Shown piece by piece: positions 50,486-60,159 of a stretch of DNA of 64,000 nucleotides. Below the pieces are notes generated by a model. It searched no databases. It worked only from the letters and a program-made list of their open reading frames with translations, and was not told the DNA's origin. A program made the translations under genes and the position numbers. Source of the stretch: Gimesia alba (lineage in GTDB: Bacteria > Planctomycetota > Planctomycetia > Planctomycetales > Planctomycetaceae); contig NZ_CP036269.1 of assembly GCF_007744675.1 (NCBI RefSeq), positions 2,123,501 through 2,187,500 of the forward strand. Direction: 5' to 3'. Position 1 is the first letter of the stretch. Each line of letters begins with the position of its first letter.

Positions 50486-51952
50486 ATGAGCGAACATGCT
50501 TCAGTACAAACAGACCGGCCTTTTGATGTTCGTGCTCGACGTTCCTTTCTAAAAAACGCGGGACTAGGCTTCGGTAGTTTAGCCTTAACGGGTCTGTTGA
50601 AGGAACAGGGACTGCTTTCTTCAATCGAGGCTGCAGATGAGGGAGGCTTAGAGACAAAACCACCTCATTTTGTACCGAAAGCAAAATCGATAATCTGGCT
50701 ATTTATGCCAGGCAGCCCCTCGCAAGTTGATACGTTCGACTATAAACCGATGCTGCAGAAAAAGGATGGAGAAAAGCTGGAAGGCGCAGATCCCAAAACC
50801 GGGTTCTTCACAACCAGTGGGAAACTATTGAAGTCTCCTTTCAAGTTTAAACAGTATGGTGAATCGGGAGCATGGGTTTCGGAGATCTTTCCCAACATCG
50901 CGAACCATGTCGATGACATGTCGTTCCTTTATTCCTGCTTTTCCCGCTCGAATAACCATACACCCGCGATGTTAGAAATGAATTCAGGAGTGTTCCTGCA
51001 GGGCAGGCCCTGTATGGGGTCTTGGGTGACCTATGGATTGGGGACCGAAAATTCGAATCTACCGGGCTTTGTTGTCATGCATGGTGCAATGCCTCGTGGG
51101 GGAAATCCAATCTGGGCTCCCGGCTTTTTGCCTAAAGTCTATCAACCGACGGCCATTGACGGCAGAAGCAACGTCCCTATTTCTAATCTGTCCCGTTTGA
51201 AAACAATGACTGACCAGCAGCAGAGAAAACAGCTGGATCTGTTGAAACAAATGAATGCCCGGCATCAACAGTTAAGGCCCCATGAAGCCGATCTGGCCGC
51301 ACGACTGGAATCGTTTGAACTCGCCTATCGCATGCAGACTGCAGCACCAGAGGCATTAGATGTGAAAGAGGAATCAGAGGCGATTCAGAAAATGTATGGT
51401 GTCAACCAGAAAGAAACAGAACTGGTTGCCAAACAATGCATCACTGCCCGGCGGATGGTGGAACGAGGCGTGCGATTTATTCAGATTTATGCCGGGACAA
51501 ATGGTGGCGGTGGCGGAGTCGCTGACGTTCCCTGGGACGGTCATAGTGATATCGGCCTCAATCATCGAATTGCCGCGAAATCTGTTGATCAGCCCATCGG
51601 CGCACTTCTGGCCGACTTGAAATCTCGTGGTCTGTTAGATTCCACACTGGTCGTCTGGGGAGGCGAGTTTGGAAGAACGTCCGACTCGCAGGGAAGCCAG
51701 GGCCGCGATCATAATCCGAATGCCTTTACCATGTGGATGGCAGGTGGCGGGATTAAAGGGGGCGTTCAATATGGTGCCAGTGATGATTTTGGTTACAAAG
51801 CCATTCATAATCGCGTCGGCGTGAATGATCTGCATGCGACATTGCTGCATCTGATGGGCATTGATCATATGAAACTGACGTATCGTTTCAATGGTCGCGA
51901 TTATCGCCTTACTGATTTAGGAGGGGAATTGATTCAGGAGATCATTGCCTGA
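50486..51952 (+). CDS. DUF1501 family secreted protein (Tat-exported, sulfatase-like fold)
   Basis: I prefer the ATG at 50486 (488 residues) over the TTG at 50459, because a GAAAG precedes it at normal distance and the Tat signal then sits near the start. The signal is RRSFLKNAGLGFGSLALTG (twin arginine). Recognisable DUF1501 stretches are SIIWLFMPGSPSQVDTFDYKP, RRMVERGVRFIQIYAG, WDGHSDI and VVWGGEFGRT followed by GRDHNP. DUF1501 is distantly related to alkaline-phosphatase/sulfatase-type enzymes, but its activity is undetermined. It is co-transcribed with the DUF1553 gene upstream and ends at a terminator shared with the convergent DUF1559 gene. Confidence 0.92.
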   Translation: MSEHASVQTDRPFDVRARRSFLKNAGLGFGSLALTGLLKEQGLLSSIEAADEGGLETKPPHFVPKAKSIIWLFMPGSPSQVDTFDYKPMLQKKDGEKLEGADPKTGFFTTSGKLLKSPFKFKQYGESGAWVSEIFPNIANHVDDMSFLYSCFSRSNNHTPAMLEMNSGVFLQGRPCMGSWVTYGLGTENSNLPGFVVMHGAMPRGGNPIWAPGFLPKVYQPTAIDGRSNVPISNLSRLKTMTDQQQRKQLDLLKQMNARHQQLRPHEADLAARLESFELAYRMQTAAPEALDVKEESEAIQKMYGVNQKETELVAKQCITARRMVERGVRFIQIYAGTNGGGGGVADVPWDGHSDIGLNHRIAAKSVDQPIGALLADLKSRGLLDSTLVVWGGEFGRTSDSQGSQGRDHNPNAFTMWMAGGGIKGGVQYGASDDFGYKAIHNRVGVNDLHATLLHLMGIDHMKLTYRFNGRDYRLTDLGGELIQEIIA

Positions 51953-52010
51953 GTGATCTTCGAACAAACATGGTGACTCAAACGACGGGGGGCTGACTTC
52001 AAGGTCGACA

Positions 52011-52048
52011 AAAAATCCCCCTTCGCTCAGGAGCGAGGAGGGATTTTT
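52011..52048. terminator. Bidirectional terminator between convergent genes
   Basis: Near-perfect 18-bp arms (AAAAATCCCCCTTCGCTC and GAGCGAGGAGGGATTTTT, two mismatched positions) flank a 2-base centre, with A-tract before and T-tract after. It lies between the DUF1501 stop and the DUF1559 stop, so it can serve both strands. Confidence 0.85.
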
Positions 52049-52083
52049 AATTTCGTCAATCACGTTTTTTTATTGGTGATGAT

Positions 52084-53142
52084 TTAGAATTCACCAATGA
52101 TTTCTTCAGAGTCCTTCGTTCCCAATGCACCCCAAGTACCATATGGGCTGGCAATCGTTGAAGAGGGACTTGGGCTAGGCTGACTCAGGTCGCCCGTATC
52201 AATGTTTTCAGAAACAAACCGTACGGCACCATCCGCCATCAGCACATGCACGCCACCGACATGCAGACTGGAAGGAGCAAGTGCTGCATGACCTGAGTCG
52301 GCATTGACGTTCGTGCCTTCGGCACAGGAAGGACCATTGGGAGGCAGGACCGTGTTGAATCCACAACGTTCTGCCTGTCCATCCCAGAGCGATGTTCCAT
52401 GTCTTCCTTTAACAGTCGTCCCGCTTACCCAAGCTGCGCCGGAAGCCAGTGTCATGCATGATCCTGGATTGGTACGAGGTGCCTGGCTCATGGCAATCCC
52501 TTCGACTCGTTTTCGTCCGGCATTACTGATATTGGGACCATAGTTAGCCCGGACATGCTCACTCATGGCGATGGTATTACTGGTTCCATCGGTGATATCC
52601 CGGATTCGAGTCCCATACCGATTTGGAAATAACCCGCGTGAGTTGGTGCCATTGATGCTGGTGGCTGAGTCACCAATACAGAAGACATAGTTCTGTGCTC
52701 GAATTAGCTGCTTGTTGCGGCCGTCCGATGGACACTTCAGCATGGGAATGGCGACATTCCAGACGCCCCAGCCTCTCCAGGCAGCAGGACCGAAGGGCGA
52801 ACGTGTTGCGTCACCTGCTGCAATTTTGTTAAACAGAGGAGCCTGATCCATATAAGGCAACAGTCCAACAAATCCACTCAGTCGACCACGGTTTGATGTG
52901 TTGCTATCTGACCCGTTCGTACCTCCTTTACGCAGGACAAACATTCCAAACACATCGTGGTAGTTGTGAAGTGCCAGACCAATTTGTTTTAAATTGTTCT
53001 TACAGGTAGATCTACGGGCTGCTTCGCGAGCCTGCTGGACTGCTGGTAACAGTAAGGCAATTAAAATAGCGATAATGGCAATCACGACCAGCAGTTCAAT
53101 TAATGTGAATCCCTTACGTCTGTCTCTCGATAAACTCTTCAC
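52084..53142 (-). CDS. DUF1559 protein with type IV pilin-like N-terminus
   Basis: I favour the GTG at 53142 (352 residues): AAGGAG lies 8 bases upstream, whereas the TTG one codon earlier leaves only 5. After a short basic leader comes the prepilin signature [17 protein letters not shown], to be cleaved before the phenylalanine by a prepilin peptidase. The helix continues [16 protein letters not shown]. The globular part has typical DUF1559 features: [27 protein letters not shown] and a C-terminal [13 protein letters not shown]. These pseudopilin-like proteins occur in many copies in planctomycetes, and their function is unclear. It is divergent from a small lipoprotein gene, a frequent partnership in this phylum. 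Confidence 0.93.
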   Translation of the reverse strand: MKSLSRDRRKGFTLIELLVVIAIIAILIALLLPAVQQAREAARRSTCKNNLKQIGLALHNYHDVFGMFVLRKGGTNGSDSNTSNRGRLSGFVGLLPYMDQAPLFNKIAAGDATRSPFGPAAWRGWGVWNVAIPMLKCPSDGRNKQLIRAQNYVFCIGDSATSINGTNSRGLFPNRYGTRIRDITDGTSNTIAMSEHVRANYGPNISNAGRKRVEGIAMSQAPRTNPGSCMTLASGAAWVSGTTVKGRHGTSLWDGQAERCGFNTVLPPNGPSCAEGTNVNADSGHAALAPSSLHVGGVHVLMADGAVRFVSENIDTGDLSQPSPSPSSTIASPYGTWGALGTKDSEEIIGEF

Positions 53143-53296
53143 CAAAGATACTCCTTATTAAATTAAGTAGAATCAATCCCCGATTGGCGCTTGTTAAAAG
53201 GGGATACAGGAATAAATATCTCCTGGAAAAAAACGAATTGATTAAAAACTCGTCACTAGATTGGCAGAAAGTAAAAGTCGCGTTATTAAATGAGAA

Positions 53297-53332
53297 TTAA
53301 CAGTACAGATTACTTAAACGCTGTACTGTTAA
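53297..53332. repeat. Perfect inverted repeat 1 in the DUF1559/lipoprotein spacer
   Basis: The arms TTAACAGTACAG (53297-53308) and CTGTACTGTTAA (53321-53332) are exact complements around a 12-base centre. No T-tract follows on the plus strand, so this looks more like an operator or RNA hairpin than a terminator. Confidence 0.75.
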
Positions 53333-53452
53333 AGAGCATCACTTTAGTATTTTAAATTAGGTCAACTCAAGATGTGATTTGGTGATTGTTTGGAATGATC
53401 AAATTCTCTGGAGAATGTTGATAAGCAATAATCTACTTTCAACTACTTATTA

Positions 53453-53487
53453 ATGTTAGTTGAATTCTTAGTGATTTCAACTAACAT
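53453..53487. repeat. Perfect inverted repeat 2 in the DUF1559/lipoprotein spacer
   Basis: The arms ATGTTAGTTGAA (53453-53464) and TTCAACTAACAT (53476-53487) are exact complements around an 11-base centre. It has almost the same geometry as repeat 1, 156 bases away, but a different sequence. Confidence 0.75.
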
Positions 53488-53623
53488 ACTAAGAGAATAT
53501 TGATATTAAGGGGATGTTCCTTACGTTCTCCGCTAATTTAAAGACTTAGTTCTACCGTTTGGTTTTAATTAAGTATCTTAGTTTATTTCTAGTTGTTTTT
53601 AGAATGGCAAAGTGGGTTTGATA

Positions 53624-54115
53624 ATGCGAAATGACTTAGGGAATCGATTGTTTAATGGAATCAGTCTTTTATCAATCTTCATGGTCTTGTCATTACATGG
53701 CTGTGGTGGTGGTCCTGAAGACACACGCCCGGTAAGGAATTCTGTTTCTGGAGTGATTACTTATCAGGGTAACCCTGTTGAAGATGCCATTATTGTATTT
53801 CGCCCTGCTAGTTCTGAAGGTCAAACCGCAAATGGGCGAACGGATGCGACAGGTGCTTTCAAGATGGGAACATTTGAAGGAACCGACGGCGTCGTTCCAG
53901 GAGAGTACACGGTCATGATTTCCAAGCTGGAAGCAACCAGCACAAGTCAAGCCTTGCCAGAGGATGATCCGAACTATGATCCGAATCCGACTGTAGAGGC
54001 GCCTCCCAAGAATCTGCTTCCGGAAAAATATGCGAACGCCGAGACCTCAGGGCTGACGGCTTCAGTTCCTGAAGGAGAAGAAGTCACTGATCTGAAGTTT
54101 GAATTAAACGACTGA
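53624..54115 (+). CDS. Small lipoprotein with carboxypeptidase-regulatory-like beta-sandwich
   Basis: I prefer the ATG at 53624 (163 residues) over the GTG at 53612. The signal ends in a lipobox, LHGC, so Cys is predicted to be lipidated. The mature part is a single Ig/transthyretin-like domain: VSGVITYQGNPVEDAIIVFRP, then GRTDATGAFKM and VPGEYTVMISK. This is the standard planctomycete small lipoprotein (usually about 130-170 residues) encoded beside DUF1559 genes. A function in the envelope with the pseudopilin-like protein is inferred from context only. Confidence 0.85.
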   Translation: MRNDLGNRLFNGISLLSIFMVLSLHGCGGGPEDTRPVRNSVSGVITYQGNPVEDAIIVFRPASSEGQTANGRTDATGAFKMGTFEGTDGVVPGEYTVMISKLEATSTSQALPEDDPNYDPNPTVEAPPKNLLPEKYANAETSGLTASVPEGEEVTDLKFELND

Positions 54116-54147
54116 GCGTTTCGGGTTAAAAAATGGCGCTGTAATTG

Positions 54148-55602
54148 TTAGGCCAGAATATCCTGAATCACACGTGGATTGTTACCCACGCCTGTCAGGC
54201 GTTCGTTTAAACCGTTTCGGGGAATGAAGAGTTCTTCGTGGTTTAATCCCAGAAGATGCAGCATCGTGGTGTGCCAGTCCGGCACACTGACCCGGTTTTC
54301 GACAGCGGCAAAACCCAATTCGTCGGTCTCTCCCCAGGTCAGCCCGCGCTTGACGCCGCCGCCTGCCATCCAGGTGCAGAGCGCATTTTTATTATGATCC
54401 CGGCCCGATTTGCGTTCGTCTTTATCTGCCGAGAGTTGGGCGATCGGCAGGCGGCCCATTTCGCCACCCCACATGACGAGTGTTTCGTCTAACAATCCTC
54501 GTTGTTTCAGATCTCTCAACAAGGCAGCCACCGGTTGATCGGTTCGCTGGCATGCATCTTTCAGGCTGGTCGCGATCGCACTGTGAGTATCCCAGATTTG
54601 ACTGTTGATAAATAACTGCACGAATCGCACGCCTCGTTCAATCAGTCTGCGGGCAATCAGGCATCTGCGACCATACGATTCGGTGACTGGCTGCCCGATG
54701 CCATACATTTTTTGTGTTTCTGCTGTCTCTTGCGAAAGATCGAGTGCATCCGAGGCGGCGATCTGCATCCGTGCTGCCAGGGCGTAAGTCGATAAACGCG
54801 CTTCCAACTGATGATGGTGCGTATGTTTGCGTTGATGGATTTTGTCTAAACGTGTGATTAAGTCACGTTCGAGTTTGGAAACGGCGTCAGGTTGATCATA
54901 GCCGGGTTTCAGGTTCAATACCGGAGACCCTGTCGCGCGAAATCGCGTCCCTTGATGTTGTGCCGGCAGAAAACCGGCCTGCCAGTTTTCGATTCCATTC
55001 ACAGGCAGACCCAGGGGATCATCCATGACAACGTAAGCAGGCAGGTTTTTGTTTTCGCTTCCCAGTCCATACGAGACCCACGCGCCGAGAGCCGGGTGTC
55101 CCGGAAATTCACTGCCCGATTGAATTTTATAGAGCGCGGGTTCGTGAGTCAGGTTGGTGGTATACATCGAACGAATCATGGTGAGTTCATCTACCTGAGT
55201 CGCCAGATGAGGCATGACGTCAGAAACCCACATTCCCGATTCACCATGTTGGGAAAACTTGAACGGGCTCCTCATCAAAGCGCCCGCTTGCTCTGGGAAT
55301 TCGACTTCCCCTGCGATTTTGTCAAAGTGCTGCTTACCATGAAATTGATCGAGTAGCGGCTTGGGATCAAACAGATCCATCTGGCTCGGTCCCCCATTCA
55401 TAAACAAATGGATGACCGATTTCGCACGCGGTTGATGATGCGGGCCAAATGAAGGCGTTTCCGGGTGGGGTTTTGATTTTGACTCAGCATACAGATCCTG
55501 CTGTAGCAGCCAGGTCAATGCGGCACCCTGAATCCCCGTAGAGACTTGTTGAAAAAAACTGCGTCTCGGTATTTGATTTTGAAAGCAGTGATCCTGTTTC
55601 AT
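54148..55602 (-). CDS. DUF1501 family secreted protein (second copy)
   Basis: This 484-residue protein has a twin-arginine signal at the N-terminus (PRRSFFQQVSTGIQGAALTWLL). It then shows the DUF1501 pattern: SVIHLFMNGGPSQMDLFDPKP, ARRLIERGVRFVQLFI, WDTHSAI, VMWGGEMGR and GRDHNKNA. It starts 20 bases after the stop of the DUF1549/DUF1553 gene and is the last gene of the long minus-strand operon. It is clearly paralogous to the copy at 50486-51952 but divergent, so this is not a recent duplication. Confidence 0.92.
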   Translation of the reverse strand: MKQDHCFQNQIPRRSFFQQVSTGIQGAALTWLLQQDLYAESKSKPHPETPSFGPHHQPRAKSVIHLFMNGGPSQMDLFDPKPLLDQFHGKQHFDKIAGEVEFPEQAGALMRSPFKFSQHGESGMWVSDVMPHLATQVDELTMIRSMYTTNLTHEPALYKIQSGSEFPGHPALGAWVSYGLGSENKNLPAYVVMDDPLGLPVNGIENWQAGFLPAQHQGTRFRATGSPVLNLKPGYDQPDAVSKLERDLITRLDKIHQRKHTHHHQLEARLSTYALAARMQIAASDALDLSQETAETQKMYGIGQPVTESYGRRCLIARRLIERGVRFVQLFINSQIWDTHSAIATSLKDACQRTDQPVAALLRDLKQRGLLDETLVMWGGEMGRLPIAQLSADKDERKSGRDHNKNALCTWMAGGGVKRGLTWGETDELGFAAVENRVSVPDWHTTMLHLLGLNHEELFIPRNGLNERLTGVGNNPRVIQDILA

Positions 55603-55622
55603 GTGACGACTCGTTATTTTAA

Positions 55623-58589
55623 TTAATCGATATATTGAAACTCTGCCAGGTTGAAGATCGCATGCGAATAATTCACCAGCGATTTATGATTACTGTCCGT
55701 CTTCTCTTTTTTTTGTTTGTTAGTCGCTTGCCATTTCGCTGCCAGTTGCTTCAGGGCGGTTATGCCAATCTGTTCCTCTTCTGCTGTCGGAGTGCGACCA
55801 AATGCTTTTAGATAAACCTGTTTGACTTGCGCCTGTAGATCGGTTCCCACTTCACTCCGAATCTGGTCTGCAAAATGGACTGCCAGCTGATGGACCATTT
55901 GATCGTTCATTAAATGCAGCGCCTGTGGAGCAACAAGCGATTCTCCCCGGCGCAGACAATTCGGCCCCATTTGCGGGTAGTCGAAATTATCCAGCAGCGT
56001 TGGGATTTGTGTGCGACGTTGGAGTATATAGATGCTTCTGCGCCATCCACGCTCAGAACGTTTTGACGTCACCAGGCCATCCGATCGGACTTCAACCGGA
56101 TCGGCCGGCCCAAAGGGAGTTTCATCCAGTTGGCCTGAAAGATAGAGCAACGTATCTCTGAGAACTTCCCCTTCCATTCGCTTGAGTGGCATCCGCGATA
56201 GAAGACGTCCGTCGGGGTCAATCCGTAAAGCCTGTTCGAGGACGGTCGAACTCTGTCGATAGGTATTCGAAGTAACCATTAGTCGGTGCAGGGCTTTGAG
56301 GCTCCAGTTCTGCCGTACAAACTCATTCGCAAGCCAATCCAGCAATTCCGGGTGAGAAGGGCGTTCGCCTGCATGACCAAAATTACCCGGCGTGTTGACA
56401 ATACCTCTTCCGAAATGATGCAGCCAGATTCGATTGACCATCACACGTGCGGTCAAAGGGTTCTCCGGTTGGGTTAACCATCGGGCAAAGGCCAGACGCC
56501 GCCCAACCGACTTTCCTTTTGAGTTTGAAGTAGAAAGCATAAATGATGGATTGTTTTTTGTGAGAACCGCAGGTACACCAGGACTCACAGGACGGCCGGG
56601 AGTCAGATAATTGCCACGCTTCAGAATATAAGACGGTGAAGGGGACCCACGCGACCACAGGGCACGAATCCTGGGTTCTGACATTCGTTTCGCTTCCAGA
56701 GTTTTAATTTGAGTCTGTAGTTCCTCGGATTTCTGTTGATATTCGGGATCGAGTTTCTTCAACTCTTCCGGGGCGATATTGATCAGTTGTTCGTGTTTTT
56801 TTAACAGCTTCGTCTGCTCAGCCGTATGTGAAGACGGATCACTCGAAAACGCAATCAAGATCTGTTTTCGATCTGTGTCAGGCAACACTTGAATCTTTTT
56901 CTCCCGTTGCACTTTCAGAGTTTTGGCGGTGAGATCTTTTAACGCTTGCCTGGTTTGATTGACTTGTGCCGTCAATTGTTTTTCATGATTCTCGTAATGA
57001 CGGCGTTCTTCAGGCATGACATGGGGGAGCGTGCGTGCCCCTTGTGATTTCAGCCAGTCATGTTCATCGTAGGCTTCCTTAAAGATCGCCGTCAGGCGGT
57101 AATAGTCTCGTTGTGGAATGGGATCAAATTTGTGCGAATGACATCGCGCACATTTTAACGTCAATCCCATCACCGCTGATCCCAGAATGTCCATTTCATC
57201 GGAAATGACTTCCAGCCGATCCGGTACAAAGTTGGTGATGTTGGCAAAGGTCCTGTCTGGCGCAGTTCTCAGAAAACCAGTCGCGACCAGGCAGTCATAC
57301 GCTTCTTGTGTGATTTCCCGCGATTGATAATCGACGAGTTCATCACCGGCGATCTGCTCCGTCAGAAAACGGGAATAGGGTTTGTCCTGATTGAAAGCAC
57401 GAATGACATAATCGCGGTAGCGGTACATGTGCGGTCGCACTTTATCTTGGTTCTGAGCTCCTTCAGAGTCAGCATACCCGGCGACATCCAACCAGTGCCG
57501 CGCCCAGCGTTCACCATAGCGGCGCGATGCCAATAAACGATCCACCAGTTTTTCATACGCGTGTGCATCAGGATCATTGAGAAACTGATCGATTTCGTTT
57601 GGCGTTGGCGGTAGACCGGTCAGATCAAAATACAGGCGGCGGATTAAAGTGCGCTGACTTGCTGTGGGGGAGAACGTCAGCCCTCGTTCTTCCAGTTTTC
57701 GCAGAATAAATGCATCAATCGGGTTTTTGACCTGGTCACTGTGTTTGACTTGAGGGGCCCACACTTTTACAGGAGGTTGAAACGACCAGAACTCCCGATC
57801 TTTGTCCGACACCAGTGAATCAGACAAAGCTGATTCATCGGTCGGGTCCTCTTTCAGTTCAGGCAGCTTGAGTCTGATCCACTGGGAAAGTAACTCCAGT
57901 TCGTTGGCTTCCATTGGTTTGACACTGACAGAAACCAGCTTCCGTCGTGGAGGCATCTCGCCGGATTTGATCCGTTGAACGATCAGACTTTCTTCCGGTT
58001 TTCCAGGAATCAACGCTGGTCCGGATTTTCCCCCTTTCAGGATTGACTCTCGTGTTCTTAGATCAAGGCCCGCTTCCTGCCGACGTCCACCATGACAGGC
58101 AACACAACGCAAATAGAGTAGGGGAACAATATCATGCTGCGTGACCGCAGGCGCAGACGAAACGGCTTCGCGAAACTGCGCACCGCCGGTGATCCAGTGA
58201 CGGAGCGACTCTAATTGATTTTTATTGAGGTGATCTTTCTCCTCAGGCGGCATTTCTTCTGCTTCGATCATCTGAATCAGCAGGCTCGCCTCCGGATCTC
58301 CCGCTTGAACGATCCGCCCGGATTCACTGCCCTTGAGAATTCCCTGCGCGGTGCTCAGGTCCAGCCCCGCCTTTTTCGTTTTGGGGTTATGGCAACGGAC
58401 ACACTTGGCTTCGATGATTTTCTTGACGGAGCTCTCATAGAAAACATGACTTTTTGCGGCTGTTGTTTTGTCGGCGGGCAATTTGATGGTACCGACACAG
58501 CAGAAGAGAATCGAAATCGAAAAGCGAATCATCGCTGTCTGATTAAAAAACGGCAGGCGATCTTGTTTGGCCAGCAGTTTACTAATCAT
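55623..58589 (-). CDS. Double-PSCyt1, DUF1549-DUF1553 planctomycete cytochrome protein
   Basis: I start at the ATG at 58589 (988 residues), which has GGAG seven bases upstream. The alternative TTG at 58643 has no such support and would overlap the upstream stop. The signal-like hydrophobic stretch lies near 20-40. Two PSCyt1 domains follow, CVRCH (near 62) and CVACH (near 165), each with the closing EMPP motif. DUF1549 (about 260-490) includes LIRRLYFDLTGLPP, ERWARHWLDVAGYADSEG and KCARCHSHKFDP. A coiled-coil-like Lys/Glu-rich segment (about 525-620) precedes DUF1553 (about 690-980; VNRIWLHHFGRGIVNTPGNFG). Compared with the plus-strand paralogue it has an extra heme domain and lacks the inserted beta-sandwich. 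Confidence 0.92.
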   Translation of the reverse strand: MISKLLAKQDRLPFFNQTAMIRFSISILFCCVGTIKLPADKTTAAKSHVFYESSVKKIIEAKCVRCHNPKTKKAGLDLSTAQGILKGSESGRIVQAGDPEASLLIQMIEAEEMPPEEKDHLNKNQLESLRHWITGGAQFREAVSSAPAVTQHDIVPLLYLRCVACHGGRRQEAGLDLRTRESILKGGKSGPALIPGKPEESLIVQRIKSGEMPPRRKLVSVSVKPMEANELELLSQWIRLKLPELKEDPTDESALSDSLVSDKDREFWSFQPPVKVWAPQVKHSDQVKNPIDAFILRKLEERGLTFSPTASQRTLIRRLYFDLTGLPPTPNEIDQFLNDPDAHAYEKLVDRLLASRRYGERWARHWLDVAGYADSEGAQNQDKVRPHMYRYRDYVIRAFNQDKPYSRFLTEQIAGDELVDYQSREITQEAYDCLVATGFLRTAPDRTFANITNFVPDRLEVISDEMDILGSAVMGLTLKCARCHSHKFDPIPQRDYYRLTAIFKEAYDEHDWLKSQGARTLPHVMPEERRHYENHEKQLTAQVNQTRQALKDLTAKTLKVQREKKIQVLPDTDRKQILIAFSSDPSSHTAEQTKLLKKHEQLINIAPEELKKLDPEYQQKSEELQTQIKTLEAKRMSEPRIRALWSRGSPSPSYILKRGNYLTPGRPVSPGVPAVLTKNNPSFMLSTSNSKGKSVGRRLAFARWLTQPENPLTARVMVNRIWLHHFGRGIVNTPGNFGHAGERPSHPELLDWLANEFVRQNWSLKALHRLMVTSNTYRQSSTVLEQALRIDPDGRLLSRMPLKRMEGEVLRDTLLYLSGQLDETPFGPADPVEVRSDGLVTSKRSERGWRRSIYILQRRTQIPTLLDNFDYPQMGPNCLRRGESLVAPQALHLMNDQMVHQLAVHFADQIRSEVGTDLQAQVKQVYLKAFGRTPTAEEEQIGITALKQLAAKWQATNKQKKEKTDSNHKSLVNYSHAIFNLAEFQYID

Positions 58590-58639
58590 AGTCAATCTCC
58601 GAGATCCAATAGAACAGATACGGTAAGGTATAGTCTGGT

Positions 58640-60115
58640 TCAATTCTTAGCTAAAAACAAGTCCCATAACAGTGCGGCAGAAAGACATCCATAGCAAATG
58701 GCGCATAAGGCCAAAGCGCAACGTCGCCAAAGTGGTGGTCGTAATTCCTTTGGTAGCAGGCTCGTATTCACAATTAAAATCTGAACAGCGGCAATTGCCA
58801 GGACAGGGCCGGCAACGGCGCCCAGAATTTTAAACAAGGAGATGGCATGTCCCCAGTTGACGGCAAACAGACCCCAGACTGTGGCGATTGCCAGAAATGC
58901 ATAATACAGTCGACTGATATTCATTCGGCGGCGTTCGCGCAGACGGGGACTGGCGACCCAGACAATATCCGTGACAGTTCGAATCAGTACGTCAGTGTTG
59001 CTCAAGTGGGTCGACATCAGGACCCAGAAGCCATTCAACAGAGCCAGCCACCAGAAGCCGCTCCAGAGATGTTCTGCCATATAACGCGCCTGAAAAGCAC
59101 CGGCCGCCATGTGATCCATGTTTGTGTTGTCAGGAATCACGGCTGTCGCCAGATTTACATTCAGGAACATCCCCACGAGACATCCCACTCCCCAGAGCCA
59201 GATCTGATCTGCCGACACATACTTCCACCAGGAATTCCAGTTTCGCAGGTTGTCCTCAGTAATCGGAAACACCTTTCCTACCGAAGAGAGCTGCATTTCG
59301 CTGTGGCTGAACGCACTTGTAATCGCTCCGACCTTTCCACCCATGCCAAAGCCTTTATCGCGGTACCAGTTGGTAATGACCAGATTTCCAACGCCTCCCG
59401 AACCGGCTGTCGCTGCGAAGGCGGCCAGTAACAACACGTCGACATCAGCGGGCAGACTACCAAACTGGAAGAAGCCGGTCAAAGTTTTCATCCAATGATC
59501 CAGGGGGACAAATAATACATTCACTATGATCAGGAAGGAAAATATGAAAGCAATCATAATCCACGAAAAGTATTCCAGCATCCGTTCAATCGTCTTACCG
59601 GAGAGCAGAATACAGATGGTGAAAACAATGACCGCATAGGTGAGGTAATTTAACATAGTGGCATCTCCTTCACCCGCCAGATGACCGGCAAAGGAGGCAA
59701 ACAGGACTGAAGCACAACCTGCTGCGAGAGCAGGTACTCCTAATTGTGAAATTGTGGCAAAGATGTATCCGCCAGCCCAGAATCGGGAGCCGGGACGCAA
59801 ACGCATGATTCCCACCAGAATCGGCTCGCCCGTATAAAGGGTGTAGCGGATGGCTTCCAGGTTAAACAGCAGTTGTAAAGCGATAGCAACCGTTGCGATC
59901 CAGAGAATGTTCATTCCGTACTTGACAGTAATCGTAGGGCCAATCAACCACTCGCCACCACCAATTGATCCGGCCAGCAAGATCGCACCAGGGCCGATTG
60001 TGCGGAACAGGTTGCGCACTGAAAACGGCGGCGGCGCCGGCAAATCGCCTTCGTCCCAGGGAGCAAGACTCCCGAACAGCATTGGTTTTGACTTCGGATT
60101 CGAATTGGTAGTCAT
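58640..60115 (-). CDS. Nramp-fold membrane transporter lacking the metal-binding motifs
   Basis: This 491-residue protein has about 11-12 membrane helices. The first helix reads RTIGPGAILLAGSIGGGEW, matching the Nramp start GPG, but GGGE stands where true Nramp proteins have DPGN. In the helix corresponding to TM6 the metal-binding A/MPH is replaced by ATAGSGGVGN. The Asp, Asn and Met ligands for Mn/Fe are thus absent, so divalent-metal transport by the known mechanism is unlikely. It is embedded in an operon with a lactonase, an Ldh_2 dehydrogenase and a bicupin, which favours an organic-acid or sugar-acid substrate (inference). Confidence 0.82.
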   Translation of the reverse strand: MTTNSNPKSKPMLFGSLAPWDEGDLPAPPPFSVRNLFRTIGPGAILLAGSIGGGEWLIGPTITVKYGMNILWIATVAIALQLLFNLEAIRYTLYTGEPILVGIMRLRPGSRFWAGGYIFATISQLGVPALAAGCASVLFASFAGHLAGEGDATMLNYLTYAVIVFTICILLSGKTIERMLEYFSWIMIAFIFSFLIIVNVLFVPLDHWMKTLTGFFQFGSLPADVDVLLLAAFAATAGSGGVGNLVITNWYRDKGFGMGGKVGAITSAFSHSEMQLSSVGKVFPITEDNLRNWNSWWKYVSADQIWLWGVGCLVGMFLNVNLATAVIPDNTNMDHMAAGAFQARYMAEHLWSGFWWLALLNGFWVLMSTHLSNTDVLIRTVTDIVWVASPRLRERRRMNISRLYYAFLAIATVWGLFAVNWGHAISLFKILGAVAGPVLAIAAVQILIVNTSLLPKELRPPLWRRCALALCAICYGCLSAALLWDLFLAKN

Positions 60116-60159
60116 CGCGTCTTTCTTAAATGGTTCGCATCATCTGCTAGATTCGCTGG

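Larger units (their letters stand above)
53143..53623. promoter_or_regulatory. AT-rich divergent spacer with two long perfect palindromes
   Basis: About 480 bases separate the DUF1559 gene (minus) and the lipoprotein gene (plus). The spacer is markedly more AT-rich than its surroundings and carries two separate 12-bp perfect inverted repeats, listed individually. No coding region is apparent. It is a good candidate for divergent promoters with operators, or for a small RNA gene. Confidence 0.5.

Noticed and set aside
58590-58643. TTG start giving an 18-residue longer DUF1553 protein
   Set aside because: It overlaps the transporter gene stop and lacks a ribosome site, while the ATG at 58589 has GGAG at proper distance.
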